Shown one piece after another: positions 8,080 through 16,907 of a stretch of 64,000 bases of DNA. The stretch's first letter is position 1. Each line of letters starts with the position of its first letter. The position numbers and the translations under genes were made by a program. This stretch comes from Falsiroseomonas sp051860665. Lineage in GTDB: Bacteria; Pseudomonadota; Alphaproteobacteria; Acetobacterales; Acetobacteraceae. The notes below the pieces were generated by a model. The model was given only the letters and a program-made list of their open reading frames with translations, searched no databases and was not told where the DNA came from. Location of the stretch: positions 62,001-126,000 of the forward strand of contig NZ_JBHYDM010000006.1 in the NCBI RefSeq assembly GCF_051860665.1. Reading direction: 5' to 3'.

Positions 8080-9744
8080 ATGACAAACCAGCTTCGTATC
8101 GCCCTTGCCCAGATGAACCCGCATGAGGGTGCGCTGGATGCCAATGCAGATCGCATCCGCCGCGCGCGGGCGGAGGCGGCGGCGGCGGGCGCCGACCTGC
8201 TGGTGACGCCGGAATTCTCCATCGCCGGCTATCCGCCGGAGGATCTGGTCCTGAAGCCGGCCTTCGTGGAGGCCTGCCTCCAGCGTATCGAGGCGCTGGC
8301 CGCGGAGACGGCGGATGGCGGCCCCGGCATCGTCGTCGGCGGCCCCTGGCGGGATGGCGAGCGCCTGCACAATGCGCTCTTCGTGCTGGAGGGGGGGCGC
8401 ATCCTGGCCCGCCGCGCCAAGCATGAACTGCCGAATTACGGGGTCTTCGACGACAAGCGCGTCTTCATGGCCGGCCCCGCGCCCGGCCCCGTCGCCTTCC
8501 GTGGCGTACGCCTCGGGCTGATGATCTGCGAGGACTGGTGGTTCCCCGCGGTCAGCGAGACCCTCCTCGAAAGCGGAGCGGAGATGCTCATCAGCATCAA
8601 TGGCTCGCCCTTCGAGGCGGAGAAGCAGGATACGCGGGTCCAGCTCGCGGTCGCGCGGGTGGTGGAGACGGGGCTGCCCTTCGTCTTCCTGAACCAGGTC
8701 TGCGGCCAGGACGAGCTGGTCTTCGAGGGCGCCTCCTTCGTGCTGAACGCCGACCGCAGCCTGGCCGTGCAGATGCCGATGTTCGAGGAGCGGCTGGCGA
8801 TCACCGACTGGTCCCGCGGGCCGGGTGGCTGGATCTGCGCGCCCCAGCCGGTGCCGCCGGCGCTGCCCAGGCTTGAGCAGATCTACCGGGCCATGATGCT
8901 CGGCCTGCGCGACTATGTGGACAAGAACGGCTTCCCCGGCGTGGTGCTGGGCCTCTCGGGCGGCATCGACAGCGCGCTCTCTGCCGCGGTGGCGGCGGAT
9001 GCGCTGGGGCCGGACCGGGTGCGGGCGGTGATGATGCCCTCGCCCTATACCTCCCGCGACAGCCTGGACGATGCGGAGGGCTGCGCCCGGCTGCTCGGCA
9101 TCCGCTACGAGAGCATCCCGATCGGGCCGGCCATGGCGGCGATGCAGGAAATGCTGGCGCCGGCCTTCGGCAACCGTCCGGCCGATACCACCGAGGAGAA
9201 TCTGCAGTCCCGCCTGCGCGGCGTGACGCTGATGGCGCTGTCCAACAAGTTCGGCGACATGCTGCTGACCACCGGCAACAAGTCGGAGATGAGCACCGGC
9301 TATGCCACCCTCTACGGCGATATGTGCGGCGGCTATTCGGTGCTGAAGGACGTCTGGAAGATGACCGTCTTCGCCCTGTCCCGCTGGCGCAACGCGCATG
9401 TGCCGCCCGGTGCGCTCGGCCCGGCAGGCGCAGTGATGCCGGAGCGCGTGATCACCAAGCCGCCCTCGGCGGAACTCAAGCCGGACCAGACCGATCAGGA
9501 CACGCTGCCGCCCTATGAGGTGCTGGACGCGATCCTGGAGGGCCTGGTGGAACGCGAGATGGATGTGGATGGGCTGGTGGCCGAGGGATACGACCGCGCC
9601 ACCGTGCTGCGCATCTGGCGCATGCTCGATCGCGCCGAATACAAGCGCCGCCAGGCGCCGCCCGGGGTGAAGATCACGCCGCGCGCCTTCGGCCGCGACC
9701 GCCGCTACCCCCTGACCAATGGATTTTCGGGGCTGATCGCATGA
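8080..9744 (+). CDS. nadE: Glutamine-dependent NAD+ synthetase
   Basis: It amidates nicotinate adenine dinucleotide to NAD+, using ammonia released from glutamine. It is a two-domain protein of 554 aa. The N-terminal nitrilase-type glutaminase has the Glu in TPEFSIAGYPPEDL (about 45), the Lys in RAKHELPNYG (about 113) and the Cys in GLMICEDWWFP (about 149). The C-terminal ATP-pyrophosphatase domain has GLSGGIDSAL (about 290) and TTGNKSEMSTGYATLYGD, the deamido-NAD binding part. The length is typical of the glutamine-dependent form. The stop overlaps the next small gene (ATGA). Confidence 0.95.
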   Translation: MTNQLRIALAQMNPHEGALDANADRIRRARAEAAAAGADLLVTPEFSIAGYPPEDLVLKPAFVEACLQRIEALAAETADGGPGIVVGGPWRDGERLHNALFVLEGGRILARRAKHELPNYGVFDDKRVFMAGPAPGPVAFRGVRLGLMICEDWWFPAVSETLLESGAEMLISINGSPFEAEKQDTRVQLAVARVVETGLPFVFLNQVCGQDELVFEGASFVLNADRSLAVQMPMFEERLAITDWSRGPGGWICAPQPVPPALPRLEQIYRAMMLGLRDYVDKNGFPGVVLGLSGGIDSALSAAVAADALGPDRVRAVMMPSPYTSRDSLDDAEGCARLLGIRYESIPIGPAMAAMQEMLAPAFGNRPADTTEENLQSRLRGVTLMALSNKFGDMLLTTGNKSEMSTGYATLYGDMCGGYSVLKDVWKMTVFALSRWRNAHVPPGALGPAGAVMPERVITKPPSAELKPDQTDQDTLPPYEVLDAILEGLVEREMDVDGLVAEGYDRATVLRIWRMLDRAEYKRRQAPPGVKITPRAFGRDRRYPLTNGFSGLIA

Positions 9745-10160
9745 GCGGCCAGGACGAGGGCGAGGACGACCCGATCTTCGCCAAGGATGTGCTGGGCCAG
9801 GTGGAGGGGCTCGAGGTCCGTATCATGGACCTTTCCGGCGCCAATGGGGCGGAGCCGGTGGAGGTGGTGCGCGGCTTCGGCACGATTGCCCATGCCAATG
9901 CCTTTGCACGGCGCTATGTCCGGGATTCGGTCGATATCTGCCGCGCGCCCGGCATGGATGCGCGGTCCGTCATGGCGGCCTGGGGCACCTTCGGCGAGGA
10001 TGCCGAGGTGCAGGGCGCCGGCGACGACGCCTGGCGCAGTGCGACGGAACTGGCCGATTTCGCCGCGCGTCCGGCAACGGATGCCGAGGAGCGCAACTGG
10101 CGAGTCCTCGACCCCCGTCGTGATGAGGAGGACGAGGAGGAGGAAGACGGGGAGGGGTAG
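9741..10160 (+). CDS. Acidic hypothetical protein translationally coupled to nadE
   Basis: The family was not recognised. It encodes 139 residues and has no signal peptide or membrane segment. The N-terminus is acidic (MSGQDEGEDDPIFAKD) and the C-terminus is extremely acidic (EDEEEEDGEG). The middle part, with VVRGFGTIAHANAFARRYVRDS, looks like a small folded domain. Its ATG overlaps the nadE stop as ATGA, and codon use matches its neighbours, so it is very likely a real co-translated gene. No function can be assigned from the sequence. The acidic tail could be a protein-interaction or charge-shielding segment, but that is inference. Confidence 0.75.
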   Translation: MSGQDEGEDDPIFAKDVLGQVEGLEVRIMDLSGANGAEPVEVVRGFGTIAHANAFARRYVRDSVDICRAPGMDARSVMAAWGTFGEDAEVQGAGDDAWRSATELADFAARPATDAEERNWRVLDPRRDEEDEEEEDGEG

Positions 10161-10167
10161 CCGGGCG

Positions 10168-10524
10168 CTACTTCACCCAGCCGTAATAGCCCGGCGGCGG
10201 CCCATAGACCGGCGGCGGCGCGACATAGCGCGGCGCGTAGTAGACCGGCGGCGGCACATAGGCGGGTGCATAGTAGACGCGCGGCGGCGGCGGGGGATAG
10301 TAGACCACCGGCGGCGGCGCATAGACCACGGCTGGCGGGGCAAGGGCGGCACCCAGCGCCGCGCCGACGCCGAGGCCCAGTAGCGCGCCGCCCAGAACGG
10401 CCGCGCCCCCGTCACCATGGTAGTGGCCGTGCCCCCGGTAGCGCCAATCGGCATGGGCCGCCGGCGCCGTCACGGCGCCCAGTGCCAGCATGCCAGCGAC
10501 AATCGCGGTTCGAAGCCTGAGCAT
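10168..10524 (-). CDS. Exported Pro/Tyr-rich low-complexity protein
   Basis: 118 residues. A signal peptide (LRTAIVAGMLALGAVTAPAAHA) is followed by a GHGHYHGDGG patch, then a Gly/Ala hydrophobic stretch (VLGGALLGLGVGAALGAAL). The rest is a repetitive C-terminal half built from PPPVYYAP-like units. The ATG at 10524 is chosen because AAGGAG lies 7 bases upstream; the frame is open 6 codons further. The glycine/alanine stretch resembles glycine-zipper segments of small envelope proteins, so a periplasmic or outer-membrane location is plausible. Function unknown. A second protein of the same style is encoded at 24380-24712. It converges tail-to-tail with the acidic protein gene. Confidence 0.72.
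   Translation of the reverse strand: MLRLRTAIVAGMLALGAVTAPAAHADWRYRGHGHYHGDGGAAVLGGALLGLGVGAALGAALAPPAVVYAPPPVVYYPPPPPRVYYAPAYVPPPVYYAPRYVAPPPVYGPPPGYYGWVK
10190..10340. repeat. Degenerate GC-rich short repeats coding Pro/Tyr units
   Basis: Irregular tandem units of the type CATAG(A/C)C(C)GGCGGCGGC recur through the 3' half of the exported-protein gene and encode PPPVYY-like blocks. Unit length varies, so this is a coding low-complexity tract, not an independent satellite. Confidence 0.5.
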
Positions 10525-10634
10525 GGAAACTCTCCTTACCACGCCACATTAGCACCCCGCCCATGGCGGCAATGCGGCGAAGTGTATCGGGCGCCTTGCC
10601 TTGTGCCGCCTTTTGCCGTTCCTGTGCCCGCCTG

Positions 10635-11969
10635 ATGAAAGTCCGCTTCGCCCCGTCCCCCACCGGCCTGCTGCATGTCGGCAATGCCCGTATCGCCATC
10701 GCCAATTGGTGCCTCGCCCGGCACCTGGGCGGTCGCTTCCTCCTGCGCCTGGATGATACCGACCTCGAACGCTCCCGCCCCGAATATGCCCAGGCGATCG
10801 AGGAGGATCTGCGCTGGCTCGGCCTCGACTGGGATGAATTCGCCCGGCAGTCGGACCGGCTCGCGCTCTATGCCGCGGCGGCCGAGCGGCTGAAGGCCTC
10901 CGGCCACCTCTATCCCTGCCTGGAGACGGAGGAGGAACTGGCCTTCAAGCGCGAACAGCGCATCCGCCAGGGCAAGCCGCCGCTCTATGACCGCGCGGCG
11001 CTGAAGATGACAGCGGAGCAGCTCGCCCGCGCGATCGCCAACGGCAAGACGCCGCATTGGCGCTTCAAGCTCTCCGGCGGCCATGTGGAATGGCAGGACG
11101 GCGTGCTGGGCCGCCGCAGCGTGAAGCTGCCGAGCCTCTCCGACCCGGTGCTGATCCGCGCCGATGGCAGTTTTCTTTATACTTTCACCTCCGTTGTCGA
11201 TGACCTCGACACCGGCATCACGGACATCGTCCGCGGTGAGGACCACGTCACCAATACCGGCATCCAGCTCGACATCTTTGCCGCGCTGGGCGGCGACCCG
11301 CGCAAAATCCGCTTCGCGCATCTGCCCCTGCTGACCGATGCGGATGGCGGGCCGCTGTCCAAGCGCACCGGCAGCGTCGGCCTGCGGCAACTGCGGCGGG
11401 ACGGGGTGGAGCCGGCGGCGCTGGTCGGCTACCTGGCCGCCCTCGGCACCTCCGCCGATCCGGTACCGGCCATGCCGGCGGATCTGGTGCCAAGCTTCGA
11501 CCTGGGCCGGGTTTCCAAGTCCTCGGCCCGGTTCGATACCAAGCAGCTGCTGGCCCTGAACCGCCGCTGGCTGCACGGCCTGCCCTTCGAGGCCGTGCGG
11601 GAGTGGTTGCCGGAGGGGGCGGGGGAGAATTTTTGGCTGGCGGTGCGCGGCAACCTCGATCTGTTGCGCGAAGCGCGCGACTGGTGGGAGGTTGCCTCCG
11701 GTGGTATCGTGCCTTTGGGTGAGCCCGCCGACGCCGACCTGCTGCGTCTGGCCGCGGAATCGCTGCCCGAGGAGCCGTGGGATGAGGCCACCTGGCCGGC
11801 CTGGACATCCGAACTGTCGACGCGCAGCGGCCGCAAGGGTCGTGCCCTGTACCTGCCGCTGCGCCGCGCCCTGACGGGCGAGGACCACGGCCCGGACCTC
11901 AAGTTCTTCCTTCCATTGATCGGCCGCGAGCGGGCGCTGAAGCGCCTGCTGCAGGCCGCCGCAGGCTGA
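10635..11969 (+). CDS. gltX: Glutamyl-tRNA synthetase
   Basis: Class I aminoacyl-tRNA synthetase, 444 aa, charging tRNA with glutamate. The start MKVRFAPSPTG at 10635 matches the family N-terminus exactly; upstream in-frame codons are unrelated. The HIGH-type motif is LLHVGNAR (about 12-19), and the KMSKS-type motif is PLSKRTG (about 235-241). Between them lie RLDDTDLERS and DIVRGEDHVTNT. The C-terminal anticodon-binding part is shorter and less conserved. Many alphaproteobacteria carry two GltX paralogues, one of which can also charge tRNA-Gln; the sequence alone does not say which type this is. cysS follows 2 bases after the stop. Confidence 0.93.
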   Translation: MKVRFAPSPTGLLHVGNARIAIANWCLARHLGGRFLLRLDDTDLERSRPEYAQAIEEDLRWLGLDWDEFARQSDRLALYAAAAERLKASGHLYPCLETEEELAFKREQRIRQGKPPLYDRAALKMTAEQLARAIANGKTPHWRFKLSGGHVEWQDGVLGRRSVKLPSLSDPVLIRADGSFLYTFTSVVDDLDTGITDIVRGEDHVTNTGIQLDIFAALGGDPRKIRFAHLPLLTDADGGPLSKRTGSVGLRQLRRDGVEPAALVGYLAALGTSADPVPAMPADLVPSFDLGRVSKSSARFDTKQLLALNRRWLHGLPFEAVREWLPEGAGENFWLAVRGNLDLLREARDWWEVASGGIVPLGEPADADLLRLAAESLPEEPWDEATWPAWTSELSTRSGRKGRALYLPLRRALTGEDHGPDLKFFLPLIGRERALKRLLQAAAG

Positions 11970-11971
11970 AC

Positions 11972-13366
11972 ATGGACATCCAGCTCCACAATACCGCGAC
12001 CCGCCGCAAGGAGCGGTTCGTGCCGATCGATGACCAGCATGTCCGCATGTATGTCTGCGGCCCGACCGTCTACGACCTGGCGCATCTGGGCAATGCCCGC
12101 CCGAATGTGGTCTTCGACGTGCTCGCCCGCCTGCTGCGTCAGGCCTATCCGCGCGTGACCTATGCGCGGAACATCACCGATGTCGAGGACAAGATCATCG
12201 ACCGGGCGCGGGAGAGCGGGGAGGGGATCGCGGCGCTGACCGCGCGCACCACCGCCGATTTCCATCGCGACATGGCCGCGCTCGGCGTGCTGCCGCCGGA
12301 TGTGGAGCCGACCGCGACCGGCAGCATCCCGGAAATGGTGGCGCTGATCGAGCGGCTGATCGCCAATGGCCATGCCTATGCGGCGGAGGGCCATGTGCTG
12401 TTCGCCGTGGCGAGCTTCGCCCAGTACGGCGCCCTCTCCGGCCGTTCGCCGGATGAGATGCTGGCCGGCGCGCGGGTGGAGGTGGCGCCCTACAAGCGTG
12501 ACCCGGGCGATTTCGTGCTGTGGAAGCCCTCCACGCCCGACCAGCCGGGCTGGGACAGCCCCTGGGGTCGCGGCCGGCCGGGCTGGCACATCGAATGCTC
12601 CGCCATGTCCTGGAAGCAGTTCGGGCCGGATTTCGACATCCATGGCGGCGGCGCCGACCTGATGTTCCCGCACCACGAGAACGAGGTGGCGCAATCCCTC
12701 TGCGCCTTCCGGGGCAGCCACTACGCCCGCTTCTGGCTGCACAACGGCATGCTGCTGGTGGATGGGGAGAAGATGTCGAAGTCGGTCGGGAATTTCCTGA
12801 CCGTGCAGGACATTTTGGGCCACGGCCCCTGGGCCGGCGAGGCCTTTCGGTTGTTGCTGCTGCGCACGCACTACCGCGCCGCGCTGGACTACACGCAGGC
12901 AGGGCTTGAGGAGGCGCGGCGGGAGCTGGACCGGTTCTACCGGGCCCTGTCGAAAATGGCGGAGATCGAGGCGGAGGATGGCGACCGCCCACATCCGGCC
13001 GAATCGCCGCCCTTCGAGCAGGCGCTGGCCGATGACCTGAACACGCCTTTGGCGCTGGCCACGCTGCACCACCTGGTTTCCACCGCAAACGACACACTGG
13101 CGCGGGGCAGCGAGGCCGGCCTGGCGCATCTCAAGGGCCGCATCCTGGCCTGCGGCGCGCTGCTCGGCCTGCTCGGCACCGACCCCGCCGCCTGGTTCCG
13201 CGGCGAGGCCGGCGATGGAGAGGCGATCGAGGCGGCGATCGCGGCACGGCTGGCCGCGCGCAAGGCCAAGGACTGGGCCGAGGCCGACCGAATCCGGCAG
13301 GAGCTGCTGGCCCAGGGCATCCTGCTGGAGGACGGGCCGCAGGGGACGAGCTGGCGCCGTGCATGA
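11972..13366 (+). CDS. cysS: Cysteinyl-tRNA synthetase
   Basis: Class I synthetase of 464 aa that charges tRNA-Cys. Motifs are the zinc Cys in YVCGPTVYD (about 28), the HIGH-like AHLGNAR, the further zinc ligands in HIECSAM and FPHHENE, and the KMSKS motif in EKMSKSVGNF. The C-terminal DALR-like region has the expected KDWAEADRIRQELLAQGI ending. It directly follows gltX with a 2-base gap, so the two synthetases form an operon. Length and motif order are normal, with no sign of disruption. Confidence 0.96.
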   Translation: MDIQLHNTATRRKERFVPIDDQHVRMYVCGPTVYDLAHLGNARPNVVFDVLARLLRQAYPRVTYARNITDVEDKIIDRARESGEGIAALTARTTADFHRDMAALGVLPPDVEPTATGSIPEMVALIERLIANGHAYAAEGHVLFAVASFAQYGALSGRSPDEMLAGARVEVAPYKRDPGDFVLWKPSTPDQPGWDSPWGRGRPGWHIECSAMSWKQFGPDFDIHGGGADLMFPHHENEVAQSLCAFRGSHYARFWLHNGMLLVDGEKMSKSVGNFLTVQDILGHGPWAGEAFRLLLLRTHYRAALDYTQAGLEEARRELDRFYRALSKMAEIEAEDGDRPHPAESPPFEQALADDLNTPLALATLHHLVSTANDTLARGSEAGLAHLKGRILACGALLGLLGTDPAAWFRGEAGDGEAIEAAIAARLAARKAKDWAEADRIRQELLAQGILLEDGPQGTSWRRA

Positions 13367-13433
13367 CCCTCTTGCCTTCCCCCAGGGGGAAGGCCCCACC
13401 TCCGGCTCCGGCCCATCATCCGGAGGATCCGAC

Positions 13434-13814
13434 ATGCCCCGCCTTGCCATCGCCACCGCCCTGTCCCTGGCCCTGACCGCGCCCGCCTTCGCGCAGCAGG
13501 GCCACCAGGGCCATCACGCGGCGCCGACCACGCAGCGCAGCGCGACCGAACAGCCGAGCACGCGCGAATTCCGCGCGGCCAACGACCGCATGCACCGCGA
13601 CATGGCCATCCGCTACAGCGGCAATACGGATCGCGACTTCGCCGCCGGCATGATTCCGCACCACCAGGGCGCCATCGAGATGGCGCGCATCCAGCTACGC
13701 CACGGCACGGATCCCGAGATGCGGCGCCTGGCCGAGGAGATCATCCGCGCGCAGGAGGCGGAGATCGCGACCCTGCGGGCCTTCCTCGCCCGCACCGCGC
13801 CGCCGCCGCGATGA
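13434..13814 (+). CDS. Exported DUF305-family protein
   Basis: 126 residues. A clear signal peptide (ATALSLALTAPAFAQQ) is followed by a His-rich linker (GHQGHHA), then the DUF305 helical domain with the hallmark FAAGMIPHHQGAIEMARI. The domain ends RRLAEEIIRAQEAEIATLRAFL, the usual C-terminal helix of the family. DUF305 proteins are ferritin-like, secreted or periplasmic, and some are linked to copper handling through the MxxHH and Met residues; the role here is unproven. A GGAGG ribosome site precedes the ATG at 13434. The stop overlaps the next gene by ATGA, which suggests joint expression with the methyltransferase gene. Confidence 0.85.
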   Translation: MPRLAIATALSLALTAPAFAQQGHQGHHAAPTTQRSATEQPSTREFRAANDRMHRDMAIRYSGNTDRDFAAGMIPHHQGAIEMARIQLRHGTDPEMRRLAEEIIRAQEAEIATLRAFLARTAPPPR

Positions 13815-14653
13815 CGGGCGGTCGCGGCGAGGGTGGCGCGGTCCTGACGCCGGCGCCAGGCGAAAGCCCCATCGTGGTGCTGGTGCGACCGCAGATGGCC
13901 ATGAATATCGGCACCACGGCGCGCGCCATGGCCAATGGCGGGCTGTTCCACCTGCGCGTGGTGGCGCCGCGGGATGGCTGGCCGCAGCCCAATGCCTATG
14001 CCGCGGCCTCCGGTGCCGATGCCATCCTGGATGCGGCGCAGGTCTTTCCGGACGTGCCCTCGGCGGTCGCCGATTGCCATCGGGTGATGGGCACCTGCCC
14101 CAGGCCGCGCTTCGCCATCGTGCAGCAGCGCGATGCGCGGGCCGCGGCGGCCGATCTGCGCGAGATCAATGGCCGGGGGCTGCGCGCCGCGGTGCTCTTC
14201 GGCCCGGAACGCGCGGGGTTGGAGGCGGAGGACCTGTCGCATTGCGACACGCTGGTGCGCTACCCGCTGAACCCGCAGCACTGCTCGCTGAACCTGGCCC
14301 AGGCGGTGATGATCCTGGCCTATGAATGGTGGATGGCCGCCGAGACCACGGCACCGCGCCAGTTCCTGACCAATGGCACGACGGTGGCCACCAAGGGCGC
14401 GCTGGAGAATTTCCTCGGCCGGCTGGTGGCCGAGCTCGATGCCGCGGGCTTCCTGCACAACCCGCCCAAGCGCCCCGGCATGGTGCGCAACCTTCGCCAC
14501 TGGTTCCAGCGCGGCGAGGTCACGGAGCAGGAGTTGCGCACGCTGCACGGCGTGGTGACGGAGCTTTCCACGGGCCGCATGCAGCGCGGCCGCTTCCCGG
14601 CCCAGGACCCGCTGCCGCCCTGGCATGAGGCGGCCGAGAAGGATTCGGCATGA
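13811..14653 (+). CDS. trmJ: SPOUT-class RNA 2'-O-methyltransferase, TrmJ-like
   Basis: 280 residues. The SPOUT (knotted) methyltransferase core shows the start segment IVVLVRPQMAMNIGTTARAMANGG, the middle VLFGPERAGLEAEDL and the knot motif YPLNPQHCSLNLAQAV. These are the three SpoU motifs in order. TrmJ enzymes methylate the ribose at position 32 of certain tRNAs with S-adenosylmethionine. A C-terminal extension of about 100 residues (from TKGALENF) is also seen in TrmJ relatives. Assignment to TrmJ and not another SpoU-family enzyme rests on overall resemblance. It is coupled by ATGA overlaps to the DUF305 gene before it and the hydrolase gene after it. Confidence 0.82.
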   Translation: MTGGRGEGGAVLTPAPGESPIVVLVRPQMAMNIGTTARAMANGGLFHLRVVAPRDGWPQPNAYAAASGADAILDAAQVFPDVPSAVADCHRVMGTCPRPRFAIVQQRDARAAAADLREINGRGLRAAVLFGPERAGLEAEDLSHCDTLVRYPLNPQHCSLNLAQAVMILAYEWWMAAETTAPRQFLTNGTTVATKGALENFLGRLVAELDAAGFLHNPPKRPGMVRNLRHWFQRGEVTEQELRTLHGVVTELSTGRMQRGRFPAQDPLPPWHEAAEKDSA

Positions 14654-15513
14654 TCCACCCCGACGGCACCCCCATCCCCCCGCTGCCCGATCCCCGCTTC
14701 TGCGAGGTGGATGCGCAAGCCCTGGGGCTGGAGGGCCGGCGGCTGTCCTATATGGAGGCGGGGCAGGGGCCGCTGACCATCCTCTGCCTGCACGGCATCG
14801 GCGCGAACAGCATGGGCTGGCGCTTCTCGCTCGCCGGGCTGTCGGACCGGGCGCGGGTGATCGCCTGGAATGCGCCGGGCTATTTCCTCTCCGACCCCTT
14901 TGCGACGGAGGCGCCGGCGCCGGAGGATTATGCGGCGGTGGCGCTGGCGCTGCTGGATGCGCTGGGCGCGCAGGGTCCGGTCTGCGTGGCGGGATCCTCC
15001 TTCGGCTCGATGCTCGGCGCCTGCCTGGCGGCGCGGCATCCGGCGCGGGTGGCGAAGCTGGTGATGATGGGCACCTCCCGCGGCCAGCGCTGGAAGGGGG
15101 AGGCGGGGCGCGCGGCCATGCTGGCGATGCGGGAGGCGAGCGTCGCGGAGGGCGGCGTGGCCCTGGCGCGGACGCGCTCGGAGAAGCTGGTGGCGCCGGG
15201 CACCGGGAAGCTGGTGCGGGGGCTGGTGGAGGGCATGGTGGCCGCCACCCATCCGCGCGGCCTGCTGCAGGCGGCCCGCTGCACCGAACAGGTGGATGTC
15301 ATCGCCGATTTCGCGCCGCTGATCCGCGCGCCGACCCTGTGCCTGACCGGTGCCGAGGATGCGGTGAACCCGCCCGAGACGGTGGGCCGGCTGATCGCAC
15401 AGGCAATTCCCGGTGCCGCCTTCGTCTCGCCCGCCGGTGTGGGACACCTGCCGGAACTTGAAGCCCCGGCCGTGACATTGGACCATCTGCGCAAGCACTT
15501 CTTCGGAGCCTGA
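14650..15513 (+). CDS. Alpha/beta-fold hydrolase
   Basis: 287 residues. The oxyanion-side motif is LCLHGIGANSMGW (about 44-56). The nucleophile elbow is VAGSSFGSMLGA, a GxSxG with Ser as nucleophile. A likely acid is in LTGAEDAVNPPE and a likely catalytic His in PAGVGHLPELEAP near the C-terminus. The fold covers esterases, lipases and C-C bond hydrolases; the substrate cannot be read from the sequence. The start overlaps the methyltransferase stop (ATGA), and a TctC-type receptor gene follows 2 bases downstream, so it may act on a carboxylate ester, but this is only context. Confidence 0.85.
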   Translation: MIHPDGTPIPPLPDPRFCEVDAQALGLEGRRLSYMEAGQGPLTILCLHGIGANSMGWRFSLAGLSDRARVIAWNAPGYFLSDPFATEAPAPEDYAAVALALLDALGAQGPVCVAGSSFGSMLGACLAARHPARVAKLVMMGTSRGQRWKGEAGRAAMLAMREASVAEGGVALARTRSEKLVAPGTGKLVRGLVEGMVAATHPRGLLQAARCTEQVDVIADFAPLIRAPTLCLTGAEDAVNPPETVGRLIAQAIPGAAFVSPAGVGHLPELEAPAVTLDHLRKHFFGA

Positions 15514-15515
15514 GC

Positions 15516-16490
15516 ATGCGCATCCCCCGCCGCACCCTGCTGGCCGCCAGCCTGGCTGCCCCCCTGGCGGCCCGCGCCCAATCGGCGGAATTCCCGAACC
15601 GGCAGGTGCGGATCGTGGTGCCCTTCCCGCCGGGCGGCGGGCTGGATGCCCTGGCCCGCGCCCTGGCGGACCGGCTTCAGCTGGCCTGGCGCCAGGCGGT
15701 GGTGGTGGACAACCGGCCGGGCGGGTCCACCGTGCCGGGTACGGACCTGGTCGCCAAGGCGGCGCCGGATGGCCATACGCTGCTGATCACCGCGGACAAT
15801 TCGATCACCTCGAACCCCCACCTCATCCGCAACCTGCCCCATGATCCGATGAAGGACCTGGCGCCGGTCAGCCTGCTGGTGGATGTGCACCAGATGGTGC
15901 TGGTGCATCCCTCGGTGGGGGCGCAGGACATGGCGGGGCTGGTGGCCGCGGCGCGCGCCGCGCCGGGGCGGCTGAACTTCGGCTCCTACGGCAATGCCAG
16001 CCAGCCGCATCTCTGCTTCGGCGCGCTGATGGCCCGCGAGCGGATCGAGATGGTGCATGTGCCCTACCGCGGCCTGACGCCGGCGGTGCTCGCCACCCTG
16101 GCCGGGGAGGTGCAGATGACGCTGGCAGGCATCGCCTCCGGCGCCGCGCATATCCGGGCCGGCACGCTGCGGGCCCTGGCGGTGGGCAAGCCGACGCGCT
16201 TCGCGGCGCTGCCGGAGGTACCGACGCTGGCCGAGGCCGGCTTCGACGATATCGACCCGCGCACCTGGTTCGGCGCCTTCGCCCCCGCCGGCACGCCGCC
16301 CGCCCTGCTGGCCCGCATCCAGCGGGACATCGCCACGGCCATGGCCGACCCGGCGGTGGAACAGCGCCACCTGGCGCCTTCCGGCTATACCGTGCATGCG
16401 GCGACGCCGGAGGCGACCGCGGAATTCCTGCGCCAGGACCTGGCCTACAAGGCCCGGCTGATCCAGGCGGCGGGGATTACGCCCGACTAG
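15516..16490 (+). CDS. Bug/TctC-family tripartite tricarboxylate transporter receptor
   Basis: 324-residue periplasmic solute receptor. The N-terminus MRIPRRTLLAASLAAPLAARAQ is a signal peptide with a twin-arginine-like RRTLL. The Bug-family signature VRIVVPFPPGGGLDALARALA follows at about 29-49, then VVDNRPGGSTVPGTDLVAKAAPDGHT and later VPYRGLTPAV. Bug receptors bind small carboxylates or amides and normally hand them to TctA/TctB membrane proteins. No tctA or tctB is present in the window, so this is an orphan receptor, a common situation in this group of bacteria. Its end overlaps by 4 bases with the opposite-strand small membrane protein gene. Confidence 0.9.
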   Translation: MRIPRRTLLAASLAAPLAARAQSAEFPNRQVRIVVPFPPGGGLDALARALADRLQLAWRQAVVVDNRPGGSTVPGTDLVAKAAPDGHTLLITADNSITSNPHLIRNLPHDPMKDLAPVSLLVDVHQMVLVHPSVGAQDMAGLVAAARAAPGRLNFGSYGNASQPHLCFGALMARERIEMVHVPYRGLTPAVLATLAGEVQMTLAGIASGAAHIRAGTLRALAVGKPTRFAALPEVPTLAEAGFDDIDPRTWFGAFAPAGTPPALLARIQRDIATAMADPAVEQRHLAPSGYTVHAATPEATAEFLRQDLAYKARLIQAAGITPD

Positions 16491-16690
16491 GTCAGGCGCT
16501 TTGCCAGCTTGCGTGCCTGGAGATAGCCGATCATCCCGGCCACCGGCGCGGCTGGCAGCAGCAGCAGCCAGCCCAGGTGTTGGCCACCGATGACCAGCCC
16601 CATGCCGATGCCGAGCATCATGCCGCCGACTAGGCTGCCGACGACGCCGGCGCTGAGGCCGAGAATCAGGATGTCTTCGCGCGTGACCAT
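16487..16690 (-). CDS. Small membrane protein of unknown function
   Basis: 67 residues from the ATG at 16690 (MVTREDILILGL). It has two predicted membrane helices: the first is glycine-rich (GVVGSLVGGMMLGIGMGLVIGG), the second is LGWLLLLPAAPVAGMIGYL, and the tail is basic (QARKLAKRL). A TTG start 12 codons upstream (16726) is possible but would overlap the rpsD promoter and has no ribosome site. The family was not recognised. It lies tail-to-tail with the TctC receptor gene and divergent from rpsD. Confidence 0.62.
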   Translation of the reverse strand: MVTREDILILGLSAGVVGSLVGGMMLGIGMGLVIGGQHLGWLLLLPAAPVAGMIGYLQARKLAKRLT

Positions 16691-16719
16691 GGCGGCGAAG
16701 TAGGGGGTTGGGCCCCGGT

Positions 16720-16749
16720 TTGACAAGGCGGCTACCGCCCCCCTATAGG
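16720..16749 (+). promoter_or_regulatory. Sigma-70-type promoter of rpsD
   Basis: A perfect -35 TTGACA (16720-16725) and a -10 TATAGG (16744-16749) are separated by 18 bases, pointing toward rpsD. The resulting untranslated leader would be about 150 bases, long enough to hold an autoregulatory S4-binding structure, but no such structure was demonstrated. Confidence 0.65.
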
Positions 16750-16907
16750 CGCGCCACTTCCGGGAACGTGGACAGGCCTTCGGGGCCTGCGCCCGCCCTT
16801 GGCCATGCTGGCCTCGGGCCTACCGGGACAACCCGCCGCGATGCCCAGAAGGGTGCCGGCACAAGGAAGAACCGGCGATCCGCAAGGAGGCCGGGCAGGA
16901 GAAGCGC

